A stretch of 64,000 nt of DNA from CATQHB01 sp965262595 (GTDB taxonomy: Bacteria > Chloroflexota > Dehalococcoidia > Lucifugimonadales > UBA3495): NCBI GenBank assembly GCA_965262595.1, contig OZ253548.1:2480001-2544000 (forward strand), written 5' to 3'. Below the pieces are notes generated by a model that had not been told where the DNA came from, ran no database searches, and worked only from the letters and a program-made list of their open reading frames with translations. Of this stretch, positions 51,569 to 60,368 are shown one piece after another; position 1 is the first letter of the stretch; every line of letters begins with the position of its first letter. The translations under genes were made by a program, and so were the position numbers.

Positions 51569-52492
51569 CTAGCTAGCGGAAGAGAAAGCCATTGGGTCTT
51601 CCAGAAACTCAACGTTTTCCAGGGCGGTGCGGGCGGCTTCTTCCAGGGTGGCGTCGCCTTCCTTGACGCAGCGCAACAGGGCGCGCTTGGCCAGGGAACC
51701 GCCAATTTTGCCCAAGGCGTTCAGTCCCGCCACCTGCACCTGGTAATCATCGTCTTGCAGCAGACGAATCAGGTGAGGCACCACCTCTTCGTCCCCCAAT
51801 TCACCGCAGGCGTTGGCCGTCTCGTAGCGCAAGGCCGGTTCCCGGCTCTGCATTTCCTTGATCAGCACGGGCAGCCAACTAATCTCGCCGGTACGTCCCA
51901 TGGCGAAAATAGAGCTGGATTTCAGTCTTAAATCGTCGCTCTTGTAGGCCCAGCAAACGTAGTCATTAATGTCGGGGGTGTTGAAGGGGGCCACCGCTTC
52001 CAGGCTGCGGCGGCGCACGTCGAGGTCTTCCACCGAGTTCTGCAGCGCGGCCATCAGGTTATCCCGCACTGAGTTGGCGTCCTTGGGCAACAGGGTCCCC
52101 TCTTGGGCCAATACTGCGAACTTGCCCAATGCCTTGGCGGCGGCGGCTCGTACCCCCGGGCTTTTGTCCGAATCGAGGATCTGGATCAGCCCTGGGATTA
52201 CCGAGCGGTCTTCATACTCCCACAGGCCGTCGATCGCCTTTTCCAGCACCCGGTCATCCTGGTCCTTCAGGCACATCTTAAAGACGGTGCAGAAGTCGAG
52301 GTCCGCGTTGTCTTCCGCCAGTTCCACCAAGGTTCCAACAATTTCCCGGCGCCGTTCCAACGACAGCCGAAACCAGGCCCGGGCGAATTGGCCCAACTCA
52401 GCCGGAGCAAGGTCGGAGACCTCGATGAAGTTGGAATTGCTCAGGGGAATGGACGGGTCGGCCAGGGATTCGAGGAAAGTTTCCAGAGACAT
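51569..52492 (-). CDS. HEAT-repeat protein
   Basis: The 307-residue all-helical protein has about six HEAT/PBS-lyase-like repeats, clearest at VIPGLIQILDSDKSPGVRAAAAKALGKFA, LPVLIKEMQSREPALRYETANACGELG and VVPHLIRLLQDDDYQVQVAGLNALGKIGG. No signal peptide or membrane segment. HEAT repeats bind other proteins; the partner is unknown. The upstream region is AT-rich with a TTGACA. Confidence 0.88.
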   Translation of the reverse strand: MSLETFLESLADPSIPLSNSNFIEVSDLAPAELGQFARAWFRLSLERRREIVGTLVELAEDNADLDFCTVFKMCLKDQDDRVLEKAIDGLWEYEDRSVIPGLIQILDSDKSPGVRAAAAKALGKFAVLAQEGTLLPKDANSVRDNLMAALQNSVEDLDVRRRSLEAVAPFNTPDINDYVCWAYKSDDLRLKSSSIFAMGRTGEISWLPVLIKEMQSREPALRYETANACGELGDEEVVPHLIRLLQDDDYQVQVAGLNALGKIGGSLAKRALLRCVKEGDATLEEAARTALENVEFLEDPMAFSSAS

Positions 52493-52585
52493 AGTTCATT
52501 CTCAAACTCTGCTAACTTGCCGGCGCCCCGGAGTCGGTCAGCTTGTTTAGCCAAGGACTAATCTCGTAGTCGACACCACAAATAG

Positions 52586-52610
52586 AGTATAACATAACGT
52601 TTTTTGTCAA
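52586..52610 (-). promoter_or_regulatory. Possible promoter of the HEAT-repeat gene
   Basis: On the minus strand TTGACA (52605-52610) is followed by AT-rich DNA with TATACT. Their spacing is only 13 bp, so the true -10 is uncertain (TCTATT with an 18-bp spacer is an alternative). Confidence 0.3.
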
Positions 52611-52705
52611 TAATTGAATTGGCAACAGATTTTGGTCATTTTATTAGAATGCGGCCAGAAACAGAAAGGTCAATGGTCCGGCGGGAACGGTAGTTTGAGC
52701 GGCGT

Positions 52706-54616
52706 TTACCGGGAGTTGCGTATCTGTTTGATAGTTTCCGGCAGGCAGTCTATCAAGTCCGATGCCAGGATGCCGGCGTTGCCCCGGCGGGCGGTCAGCG
52801 TCTCGGCGGCGCGGCCGTGCAGATATACGCCGCAGCTAGCCGCGTCAAAGGGGGATAAGCCCTGGGCCAGCAGCCCACCGATGATGCCGGTCAGCACGTC
52901 TCCGGTGCCTCCCGAGGCCAGGCCGGGGTTGGCAAAGGGAGACAACCGGACCAGTCCCTCCAGCGCCGCCAAATCCGGTTCACCTCTATTCGGTCCAGCT
53001 CTATTCGATTCACCTCGATCCGGTTCAAACCCGTCCGGTTCAAACCCGTCTGGAGCAGCCCGGCCCGGATTGGCGATGGCGGTGCAGGCTCCCTTGAGGA
53101 CTACCACGGCTTGCCAGAATGCCGCCCACCGGCGCGCCGCCGCCACCCGGTTTTGCTGCACCGCTGCGGTGGTTTGTCCGGTCAGGGTAGCCATTTCTCC
53201 GGGATGAGGAGTCAGCGCCAGCGGGCCGGACCGCCGTTGCCACCAATTGGGTAACCGGGAAAGGTTGTTCAGGCCGTCGGCGTCAATGACCGTGGGGATT
53301 GCTGCTTGGCGTACTACCGGGGCGGCTACCCGGGTCAATTTGGGGGATTCTGCCGCGGCTGCCGTTATGGGCGTGGTGGAAGCCGCCCCGGGGGTTGACG
53401 ACGGAGGCGCGTCCAGGAGCAGCCTCTCCAGAAAGTCGGTGGTTCCCGCCGACCAGCCCATGCCGCTGCCAACTGCCAGACAACTGTACCGGGGCAGCAA
53501 CTCACGGAGAGTTCCGGCGGCGTCGGGGTGCAGCCGTCCCGCGTCGTCCTCCGGCAGGGGCAGGTGGATGATCTCGGTGAGCTGGGCGGCGGCAATGGGG
53601 TAAACGCTTTCCGGCGCGGCTAAAGTTACCAGACCGGCGCCGGTGCGGGCGGCGGCCAGGGCTACCAGGCAGGCCGCTCCCACGTAATTCCGCGACCCGG
53701 CTACCACCAGTAGGTGGCCGAAAGTCCCTTTGTGCGCGTTCAGGGGGCGCTCCGGCAGACGGCGGCCCACCCAGTCCGGGGTCAGCAGCTCCAGGGGAAT
53801 GTCCGCTTCTCCCAGGCCGGGGGGCAGGCCGATGTCCAGGGTCAGCAGTTCCCCGACATGCTCGACGCCGGGGAAAGCAAGCAGCCCGGCCTTGGGAAAG
53901 CCCAGGGCCAAAGTGACGTCCGCGGCCGGGCAAGCCGAGTCCACCGCTCCGGTGTCGGCGTCAAGTCCGGTAGGCAAGTCCAGCGCCAATACCAGGGGGC
54001 GGTTGGCCTCACTTATGCCAGAGTTCAGGCGGAGGGCCTGGAGCCGGAGCATAACCTCCCGGACTAGCCCGGTGAGCGGGCGGGAGCGTCCGGTGCCCAG
54101 CACGGCGTCAATGATCAGACGGCTGCGGCTAAGCCGGTGGTCCAGGGCGGCCAGTCCGTGGTCTTCGTCGGCGGCAAGGATGGACACGCCATAGCGCCGC
54201 GCCGACTCCAGCTTGGATCGCGGGTCAGGATTGAGGTTCTGGTTGGAGTCCGGATTCGGATTTGGGTTCGATTCCGGGCCTGGTTCCGGCTTTAGTTGCG
54301 GCTCTAGTTCCGGGTCGGGCCGGCGGGCCACCAGATAGGCGGTTACTTCCGCTCCCCACCGGCGCAGGTGCCGGGCGGCCACCAGACCATCGGCGCCGTT
54401 GTTGCCGGGGCCGACCAGGACTAATATGTCGGCTCCGGCAAATCCCCCCGGCTGACGGCCCAACTGCTCCCGGGCCACCGCGGCTACCGCCAACCCGGCC
54501 TGCTCCATCAGGGTATCCGTGCCGGTACCGCTCCGCTCCGACGCCTGTTCCAGGGTGGTCATCTGGGCGGCGGTAACTACTTTCCGGTTGTCCTGATTCA
54601 CTCTTTCGGCTGGCAT
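52706..54616 (-). CDS. nnr: Bifunctional NAD(P)HX epimerase/dehydratase
   Basis: This metabolite-repair enzyme converts damaged hydrated NAD(P)H back. The N-terminal YjeF_N epimerase has VGPGNNGADGLVAARHL. The C-terminal ribokinase-like dehydratase has NAHKGTFGHLLVVAGSRNYVGAA, TVIDADGLNNL, LTPHPGEMATLTG and ASGGTGDVLTGIIGGLLAQ. At 636 residues it is longer than usual because of two low-complexity inserts: a Pro/Glu/Asn-rich stretch near 100-135 and a repeated DGFEP segment near 525-530. Its start overlaps the acpS end by 19 nt. Confidence 0.93.
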   Translation of the reverse strand: MPAERVNQDNRKVVTAAQMTTLEQASERSGTGTDTLMEQAGLAVAAVAREQLGRQPGGFAGADILVLVGPGNNGADGLVAARHLRRWGAEVTAYLVARRPDPELEPQLKPEPGPESNPNPNPDSNQNLNPDPRSKLESARRYGVSILAADEDHGLAALDHRLSRSRLIIDAVLGTGRSRPLTGLVREVMLRLQALRLNSGISEANRPLVLALDLPTGLDADTGAVDSACPAADVTLALGFPKAGLLAFPGVEHVGELLTLDIGLPPGLGEADIPLELLTPDWVGRRLPERPLNAHKGTFGHLLVVAGSRNYVGAACLVALAAARTGAGLVTLAAPESVYPIAAAQLTEIIHLPLPEDDAGRLHPDAAGTLRELLPRYSCLAVGSGMGWSAGTTDFLERLLLDAPPSSTPGAASTTPITAAAAESPKLTRVAAPVVRQAAIPTVIDADGLNNLSRLPNWWQRRSGPLALTPHPGEMATLTGQTTAAVQQNRVAAARRWAAFWQAVVVLKGACTAIANPGRAAPDGFEPDGFEPDRGESNRAGPNRGEPDLAALEGLVRLSPFANPGLASGGTGDVLTGIIGGLLAQGLSPFDAASCGVYLHGRAAETLTARRGNAGILASDLIDCLPETIKQIRNSR

Positions 54617-54978
54617 TGGGTTACCACGAAGGCTACGGCGTATTCCCGGGAGTGGGACAGGCTGAGGGAGATTTCCAGGACGTTCAGCCGCTGCGCGCGG
54701 GCCAAGGCACGGCCGTGGAGCTTGATGGATGGGGCGCCGCTGGGGTGGCGGATTACCTCGATGTCCTTCCAGTCCACGCCCCGGATGCCGGTGCCCAGCG
54801 CTTTCATCGTCGCTTCCTTGGCGGCGAAGCGAGCAGCCAGGTTGGGGGGGCGCTCCCGGCAGTATTCAATCTCCCCGGGAGTGAAGATGCGGCGGAGAAA
54901 GCGTTGGCCGTAGCGTTCCAGCACCCCGCCGACGCGGGATATTTCTATGATGTCAACGCCGGTGGTCAACTGGGTCAT
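54598..54978 (-). CDS. acpS: Holo-[acyl-carrier-protein] synthase
   Basis: The enzyme attaches 4'-phosphopantetheine from CoA to acyl carrier protein. The 126-residue product has the magnesium site D9 (GVDIIEISR) and E56 (RFAAKEATMKALGTG), plus SLSLSHSREYAVAFV near the end. I chose ATG 54978 after GAGAGGGA; the longer frame to 55044 is unrelated sequence. It is followed by nnr with overlapping ends, a frequent pairing in bacteria. Confidence 0.94.
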   Translation of the reverse strand: MTQLTTGVDIIEISRVGGVLERYGQRFLRRIFTPGEIEYCRERPPNLAARFAAKEATMKALGTGIRGVDWKDIEVIRHPSGAPSIKLHGRALARAQRLNVLEISLSLSHSREYAVAFVVTQCQPKE

Positions 54979-55077
54979 AATCCCTCTCGACCTCACCGCG
55001 ACTCCCCTGCCGAGGGGAGGGATCAAGGGTGAGTGGGCGGCCAACCAAAGCTTCCGGGTATGCTGTCGCCGGCTTGC

Positions 55078-55959
55078 CTAATCCGGGACGGTGTGGCCGG
55101 GCAGGTTCAGGTTGCACAGGATTTGGGACACGGAGTAGCTGCGGTTGAGGACGTAAAAGTGGACGCCGGGGACGCCGCTGTCCCACAGTTCCTGTACCTG
55201 CCTGGTGGCGTGTTCCACCCCCAACTCCCGCACGGCGTTGTCGTCGTCGGCGTACTCGTCCAGCTTCCGGTCCAGGTCCGGCGGGATGGTAGCCCCGCAG
55301 AGCGAGGTGAAGCGGCGTATCTGGGCGGTGTTCAGGATGGGCAGCACACCGGGGATGATGGGGACGTTGATTCCGGCCCGTTCCGCCCGCTCCATAAACT
55401 CGAAAAAGTAGCGGTTGTCGTAGAAAAGCTGGGTTATGAGAAACTCGGCGCCCTTGTCCACCTTTTCCCGGGCGTAGCGGATATCGGAATCCAGGTCCGG
55501 GGACTCGGTATGACCTTCCGGGTAGCAGGCGGCGGCCAGGCCGAATTCAAAGTTGGCGCGGATGTGCTCAATCAACTCGGTGGCGTACTGGAAACCGCCC
55601 TCGGTGGGAACGAAGTTTTCCTGGCCCCGGGGCGGGTCGCCGCGCAGGGCGATGACGTTCTCCACGCCGGCCTCATCCAGCCGTTCCAGCACTCTCCGCA
55701 CGTCATCCCGGGTCTGGGCCACGCAGGTCAGGTGGGCCATAACCTCCAGGTCGGTTTCCTGCTTGACCTGCATGGTAATGCGCTCGGTAAAGTCGCGGGT
55801 CGAGCCGCCGGCCCCGTAGGTGACGGAAATGAAGTCGGGGTTGAAACCGCCAACCCGGTCAATAGCCCGAAAAACGGCGGGAATCCCGTCCTCTTCTCTA
55901 GGCGGGAAGAACTCGCAGGAAACGGTGCGTTTTTGTTGGAGTATGTCTTTGATTTTCAA
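55078..55959 (-). CDS. metF: Methylenetetrahydrofolate reductase
   Basis: The FAD enzyme makes 5-methyl-tetrahydrofolate for methionine synthesis. Motifs are CEFFPPREEDG with the catalytic Glu, FISVTYGAGGSTRD, VMAHLTCV, NVIALRGDPP and YPEGHTESPD. The 293 residues match the short bacterial form. I chose TTG 55959, eight nt after AAAGGA and 13 nt after the stop of the PaREP1-like gene; the longer frame overlaps that gene. Likely operon: PaREP1-like, metF, acpS, nnr. Confidence 0.93.
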   Translation of the reverse strand: MKIKDILQQKRTVSCEFFPPREEDGIPAVFRAIDRVGGFNPDFISVTYGAGGSTRDFTERITMQVKQETDLEVMAHLTCVAQTRDDVRRVLERLDEAGVENVIALRGDPPRGQENFVPTEGGFQYATELIEHIRANFEFGLAAACYPEGHTESPDLDSDIRYAREKVDKGAEFLITQLFYDNRYFFEFMERAERAGINVPIIPGVLPILNTAQIRRFTSLCGATIPPDLDRKLDEYADDDNAVRELGVEHATRQVQELWDSGVPGVHFYVLNRSYSVSQILCNLNLPGHTVPD

Positions 55960-55972
55960 GACGGGTTTTCCT

Positions 55973-56515
55973 TTATTGACTTGGCGGGACGGCTGGTGGA
56001 CGGTGTTCCATCGGAGGCCGGCCATTTGCCAGCCGTTCCCGGTCGGGGTCGCCGGTGGGTTGCTCCAGGGAGCGGATTTTGGATTCCGTTTGGTCGCTTA
56101 CGAAAGGCGGAACATAGTCAGGAGCCAAGGTTTCGTCCAAAATTGCCACCAACTCGAAAGAGGCGGCAATCGCTAACCCAACTGTCTGCGAGTCATACAA
56201 ATGGTGATAATAGTTGTAATGGGAATCCCGCGCCAGTGAATAGCAACGATAGACGTTTTGGTTGTCCAGTTCCGCAGTAATAATCTCTGCGGCCCTTCCC
56301 AGCTTCCAATCGGCCTCGCTGAACCAGCGACGCTTTTCAGCTACGGATTTGATGGCGTGGGCGGTAGCGCCCCAAGCCTTTTCGGAGGCCTGGAGCAGGT
56401 CGTCCTTTCCCAGTTCCGTCCAAGCATAGCGGAGCAGATCCTGGCTTATCAGCGCGTGACGCTCCGACTCCTCATCAGGCGAAGGGCCGGGGGCGGTGTT
56501 CAAAGGCAAGGTCAT
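55973..56515 (-). CDS. PaREP1-like (HEPN-type fold) protein
   Basis: The 180-residue helical protein matches PaREP1/PaREP8-type proteins in DDLLQASEKAWGATAHAIKSVAEKRRWFSEADWKLG. These are related to HEPN domains and common in archaea. The classical HEPN catalytic Rx4-6H is not certain here (RDSHYN is nearest). The C-terminal 40 residues are Pro-rich and probably disordered. The ATG at 56515 follows AAAGGA. It precedes metF by 13 nt, which suggests co-transcription. Confidence 0.68.
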   Translation of the reverse strand: MTLPLNTAPGPSPDEESERHALISQDLLRYAWTELGKDDLLQASEKAWGATAHAIKSVAEKRRWFSEADWKLGRAAEIITAELDNQNVYRCYSLARDSHYNYYHHLYDSQTVGLAIAASFELVAILDETLAPDYVPPFVSDQTESKIRSLEQPTGDPDRERLANGRPPMEHRPPAVPPSQ

Positions 56516-56628
56516 GGGTGTTTCCTTTGTGGGTTTGGGGGTATTGTAACACAGGCTTAATCCTTGAATGAAGATGCCGGAATGGTTATCATGAAGGCCA
56601 GAAGATTAACGCAAGGCCAGGTGCGGCT

Positions 56629-57231
56629 ATGACGACCACGCCGGTAAAAGCCCCCCAAGTAGTCCGGGAGACCCGCAAGTTCACGGTGGAAGAGTATTTC
56701 CGCATGGTTGAGGCGGGCATTCTCAAGCCCAAGGAGCGGGTGGAACTGATTGAAGGAGATATTCTGGTTATGCCGCCTATGGGTTCCAGCCACATTGGGG
56801 GGGTAACTCGTTACGCCCGCGTCTTTATCAGCCGGGCCGGCGACCGGTTCACCGTCCTGATTCAATCCACCGTGCGCTTGGGTGAACACTTGGCGCCGGA
56901 GCCGGACGTGGCTATTGTGAAGTTCCGGGAGGATGACTATTCCTTTGCTCACGCCACCCCTGAGGACATCCTGTTGGTGGTTGAAGTGGCGGATTCCACC
57001 CTGAACTATGACCGGGACGTTAAGGCCCACATCTACGGCAGGGCCAGCATCCCCGAAACCTGGGTGCTGAACCTGCCGGGCGACTGTCTGGAGCGGTTTA
57101 CTGAACCCGGCCCCGAGGGCTATACCCAACACGCTACCCTACGCCGGGGCGACAAGATACGCCCGGCGTCTCTGCCCGACGTGGAGTTGGCGGTGGAGGA
57201 GTTGTTGCTGCCCGTGGCGGCTGCGGGGTGA
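56629..57231 (+). CDS. Uma2-family (DUF820) endonuclease-like protein
   Basis: The 200-residue PD-(D/E)xK-fold protein has the family sequence KFTVEEYFRMVEAGILKPKERVELIEGDILVMPPMGSSHIGGV, then LAPEPDVAIVK (acidic residue), ILLVVEVADSTLNYDRDVKAHIYGRASIPETWVLNLPG. The D, ExE/V and K positions of the nuclease core are kept. Function is unknown; copies are typical of cyanobacteria and Chloroflexota, where they spread widely. ATG 56629 has only a weak ribosome site. Confidence 0.85.
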   Translation: MTTTPVKAPQVVRETRKFTVEEYFRMVEAGILKPKERVELIEGDILVMPPMGSSHIGGVTRYARVFISRAGDRFTVLIQSTVRLGEHLAPEPDVAIVKFREDDYSFAHATPEDILLVVEVADSTLNYDRDVKAHIYGRASIPETWVLNLPGDCLERFTEPGPEGYTQHATLRRGDKIRPASLPDVELAVEELLLPVAAAG

Positions 57232-57279
57232 GGATGTCCGTACCCCTCACTCTCAGCCCAGTCGCTGCTGGCAGCGCTT

Positions 57280-57480
57280 CTAGCCTGTGGAATCACCCAT
57301 GAGCGGGACGGCCAGTTGTTGGCAAATGCGCCTGGCGGTATAAAGGTGAATTTCTCGATGCCGGGGAATGGAAGTGCGCTGGCGCGCCGCAGGATTTTCC
57401 CAAATGGTATGGTCGCTTCCTTCTCTGAGAAACCGGCAACCATGCTGGCGGAGATGGCGTAAGAGGTCGCGCCGTCTCAT
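57280..57480 (-). CDS. hicA: HicA-like mRNA interferase toxin
   Basis: The 66-residue dsRBD-like protein has the HicA pattern RRDLLRHLRQHGCRFLREGSDHTIWENP with catalytic H24, then SIPRHREIHLYTARRICQQL. HicA toxins cleave mRNA. It overlaps the upstream hicB by 4 nt (ATGA), so translation is coupled. The antitoxin gene comes first, the less common but known order. Confidence 0.85.
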   Translation of the reverse strand: MRRRDLLRHLRQHGCRFLREGSDHTIWENPAARQRTSIPRHREIHLYTARRICQQLAVPLMGDSTG

Positions 57481-57761
57481 GAAGAGGCATCGGCCGCTGC
57501 CACCTCAATCCGGGATGCCGCCTGCACCAAGAGATAAATCGGCTCTTCCCAATCGGCCTCCGGGTCGGTGGCGTCGGGGTTGGGACGGGGTAGCGGTTCG
57601 CCTTGCAGCAAGCTGGTTTCCGCCATATCCACCAGGGCGCTGGACAACAGCCGGCGGACCTGCTCCAGGTCGGCGGCCCAGGTAATGACGCCGGGAAAAT
57701 CCAGCACCTCGGCGTGAATCCCTTCGTCCAGATATTTGAACATTGCCTTGTAGGTCAGCAT
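57477..57761 (-). CDS. hicB: HicB-like antitoxin
   Basis: The 94-residue protein has the partial RNase H-fold seen in HicB antitoxins: LDEGIHAEVLDFPGVITWAADLEQVRRLLSSALVDMAE. A C-terminal DNA-binding domain, if any, is short; the last 35 residues are acidic and Pro-rich. The ATG at 57761 follows GGGAGCG. It would bind and block HicA and may repress its own promoter. Confidence 0.82.
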   Translation of the reverse strand: MLTYKAMFKYLDEGIHAEVLDFPGVITWAADLEQVRRLLSSALVDMAETSLLQGEPLPRPNPDATDPEADWEEPIYLLVQAASRIEVAAADASS

Positions 57762-57841
57762 AATTTTGCGCTCCCATTTCCTTTTATGGTGGGCATGGTA
57801 AGGGACGGTTGCAAACCTGCCGCCGCACCTGGAAATACACG

Positions 57842-59008
57842 CTAACTCTCCCTGTCATTGTCTCTCGGAAGGCCGTTGGCTTCGCGGTAGGCGTCGCGGA
57901 TAGCGGTCAAAACATCTTCCAAGTTGGGCAATTTGGACAATCTGCGGTGCTGAACTCCCGACTTTGACGTGGGGGAACCAATGAGCTCGTTCATACGGAT
58001 TCGCGATTCAGGAGCAGTATCTTTCAAATCTGGCCAAACGCTTATCTCTCCCGCGCCCTCTTGGAAAAGCAGATTATTGAACGATATAAGGAACTTGCTA
58101 TCTCCCGGAACCCGCAGTTCTAGTCTAATATGGGTGCCTTTACCATTAATCCGAGTATAGAGTTCGACAAGTTTACAGTCACTCAAACTAACCGCCTTTT
58201 CGTACAGGCGGCGCAATCCTGGTTGGAATTTCTCCTGTGACCTGGCGATGTTTTCTCCGAATTTATCTTTGCCAGTGAAATATTGTGTCCTTCCCGAACT
58301 CTGTACCCCTTCTGTATTCTGTGTCCTAGTTTCTTGCTCCCGTTGAGCAAGTTGGGTTTGGTAGTCAGATGCTTCGGGCAATGGGACTACAACACTGGTT
58401 TCTATTAAGATTTCATTTCCATTCCGATGTGGCTGCAGACGGATGCATTTGATGTCTAACTTTTCGTTCCTCAGCCAGGAATCATTGAGCCACATTACGC
58501 AGGTAGTCAATTCCTTGCTGAAGTTCTCCGAAGCTAAGATTATCCGCGGTATTTCAGTATGAATGGTCTGCACTTCTTCTTCGATGCTCGCCAAATGATC
58601 CCTGATAAGGCTCTCGGCAGCGTCTTCCTCGACAACCTCCTCGTTAGCAGTTCGTTTTTCCAAATATGACTGGCAAGCATCTACGGCTTGCTGGTAGGTC
58701 ATATTCGCAACCATCGCTGCATATCGAATAGCCTGCAAGTCCATGTGCTCCCCAGTCTCACCGCGCTTTAGCTCGATCACCACCAACCGGCCGGTGGCGT
58801 CCAGGGCTAACAAGTCGATCCTTCGGTTAGAGTCCTGCCAATTCCCGAACTCCTCAGAAATTATTAGCAGCCCCTCCTCCAGCACATCGGGTTGGTCGCG
58901 CAACATACGTTGCAAATCAGAGCGTTCCAAGACCCCTTCTTGACCGAAAGAAGTCGGTTCAACCTTGTCCAACTTGTCCTTATCCCCCACCATCTTATAA
59001 ATCGCCAT
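57842..59008 (-). CDS. NucS/DUF91-like PD-(D/E)xK nuclease protein
   Basis: The 388-residue protein has a nuclease core with D65 (RRIDLLALD), E79 and K81 (LVVIELKRGETG), followed by LQAIRYAAMVANM. This is the RecB-like core shared by NucS/EndoMS and related proteins. The C-terminal half (about 190-388) is unfamiliar and contains a Gln-rich linker. It sits beside hicBA and Uma2, so a defence role is possible. Base composition is lower in GC than the flanks. Confidence 0.78.
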   Translation of the reverse strand: MAIYKMVGDKDKLDKVEPTSFGQEGVLERSDLQRMLRDQPDVLEEGLLIISEEFGNWQDSNRRIDLLALDATGRLVVIELKRGETGEHMDLQAIRYAAMVANMTYQQAVDACQSYLEKRTANEEVVEEDAAESLIRDHLASIEEEVQTIHTEIPRIILASENFSKELTTCVMWLNDSWLRNEKLDIKCIRLQPHRNGNEILIETSVVVPLPEASDYQTQLAQREQETRTQNTEGVQSSGRTQYFTGKDKFGENIARSQEKFQPGLRRLYEKAVSLSDCKLVELYTRINGKGTHIRLELRVPGDSKFLISFNNLLFQEGAGEISVWPDLKDTAPESRIRMNELIGSPTSKSGVQHRRLSKLPNLEDVLTAIRDAYREANGLPRDNDRES

Positions 59009-59017
59009 ACCAAACCC

Positions 59018-59050
59018 TCTGCTTATCTCCGCGCCCTCTGCGCCTCTGTG
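59018..59050. repeat. CTCTGTG-type repeat, short copy
   Basis: It shares the words CTCTGC, ATCTCCGCG, CTCTGC and CTCTGTG, in the same order and spacing, with the right arm of the element at 28-112. It lies between the NucS-like gene and aroC. Confidence 0.65.
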
Positions 59051-59062
59051 TGAGCCGCACCC

Positions 59063-60253
59063 CTACCGATAAACCTTCCTCGGCCCCACCGTTTTCATAT
59101 AGCCTTCGTAGTTGCGGCGGGTTTCGGGGATGGAGTCGCCGCCGAACTTTTCCATGAAGGCGTCGGCCAGTATCAGGGCGACCATTGCCTCGCCGATTAC
59201 CCCGGCCGGGGGGGCCTGGCAGACGTCTGAGCGTTCAAAGTGGGCCTGTACCGGCTCGCCGGTATCCAGGTCCACCGAGGGCAGGGGGTTGTGCAGGGTG
59301 GCGATGGGCTTGATGCCAAAGCGGGCGACCAGGGGCATCCCGTCAGTCATTCCGCCCTCGGTGCCGCCGGCGCGGTTGGTTTTGCGCTGCCAGGGATTTT
59401 CCGGGTCGGTAACCGGCTCAATAACGTCCTGCACCAGGGAGCCACGCCGGTTCACTACTTCCCAGCCGGGGCCGATGGAGACGTCCTTGACCGCGTTGAT
59501 GGACATCAGGGCTTGGGCAATGCGCCCGTCAATCTTCCGGTCCCAATGGGTATGGGAACCCAGGCCAATGGGTACGTTTTCGGCGATGACCTCGACGGTG
59601 CCGCCCACCGTGTCGCCGGCGTCTTTGGCGGCGTCAATCTCGGCGACCATCCGGGTGGCCGCTTCGGCATCGGCGCAGCGCACCGGAGACTCCTCTACGG
59701 CGTCCCAGTCAATGGAGTCAGCGTTTTCCGGTACCTCCGCCCAAACGCCGCCGATGGAAATGACGTGGCTGTGGAACTTGATGCCGAACTCTTCCAGCAG
59801 GCGCATTGCTACTGCGCCGGCGGCCACGCGAGCGGCGGTCTCCCGGGCGCTGGCCCGTTCCAGCACGTTGCGGACATCTTCAAAGCCGTACTTCATCGTA
59901 CCGGGCAAGTCGGCATGGCCCGGACGGATGCGGGTCACCCGCCGGTTGCGGCCTTCCTGCGACGGGTTTTCCACGTATTCCACCGCCATGGCTTCAGTCC
60001 AGTTGGCCCAGTCCTTGTTTTCCACGGTCATACCGATGGGGCTGCCCAGACTGTAGCCGTGGCGAACGCCGGTCATAATGTGGGCCCAGTCCTGCTCGAT
60101 AAGCTGCCTTCCGCCGCGACCGTAGCCGCGCTGCCGCCGCGCCAGGTGTTTGCCGATATATTCCTCGTTGACTTCCAGGGCCGCCGGAATTCCCTCCAGG
60201 ATAATCATCAACCCCTGGCCGTGGGATTCCCCGGCCGTGAACCACCGAATCAT
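59063..60253 (-). CDS. aroC: Chorismate synthase
   Basis: The FMN enzyme makes chorismate from EPSP, the last shikimate-pathway step. The 396 residues include MIRWFTAGESHGQGL at the start, RRQRGYGRGGRQ, GVRHGYSLGSPIG, RPGHADLPGTMKYGFEDVRNVLERASARETAARVAAGAVA, and GGTEGGMTDGMPL. I chose ATG 60253 after GGAGGA; the 32 upstream codons do not resemble the family. It lies 115 nt after aroE on the same strand. Confidence 0.96.
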   Translation of the reverse strand: MIRWFTAGESHGQGLMIILEGIPAALEVNEEYIGKHLARRQRGYGRGGRQLIEQDWAHIMTGVRHGYSLGSPIGMTVENKDWANWTEAMAVEYVENPSQEGRNRRVTRIRPGHADLPGTMKYGFEDVRNVLERASARETAARVAAGAVAMRLLEEFGIKFHSHVISIGGVWAEVPENADSIDWDAVEESPVRCADAEAATRMVAEIDAAKDAGDTVGGTVEVIAENVPIGLGSHTHWDRKIDGRIAQALMSINAVKDVSIGPGWEVVNRRGSLVQDVIEPVTDPENPWQRKTNRAGGTEGGMTDGMPLVARFGIKPIATLHNPLPSVDLDTGEPVQAHFERSDVCQAPPAGVIGEAMVALILADAFMEKFGGDSIPETRRNYEGYMKTVGPRKVYR

Positions 60254-60368
60254 ACTCAAAATTCCTCCGCAAAGCTCTGTGTGCCCAGGTTTGTCGCACT
60301 GGACGGAAGCCCCCCGGCCTACCTCTCCGTCTCTAATCTTTTCGACCACTAAAGAAGCGCGAAATTGT

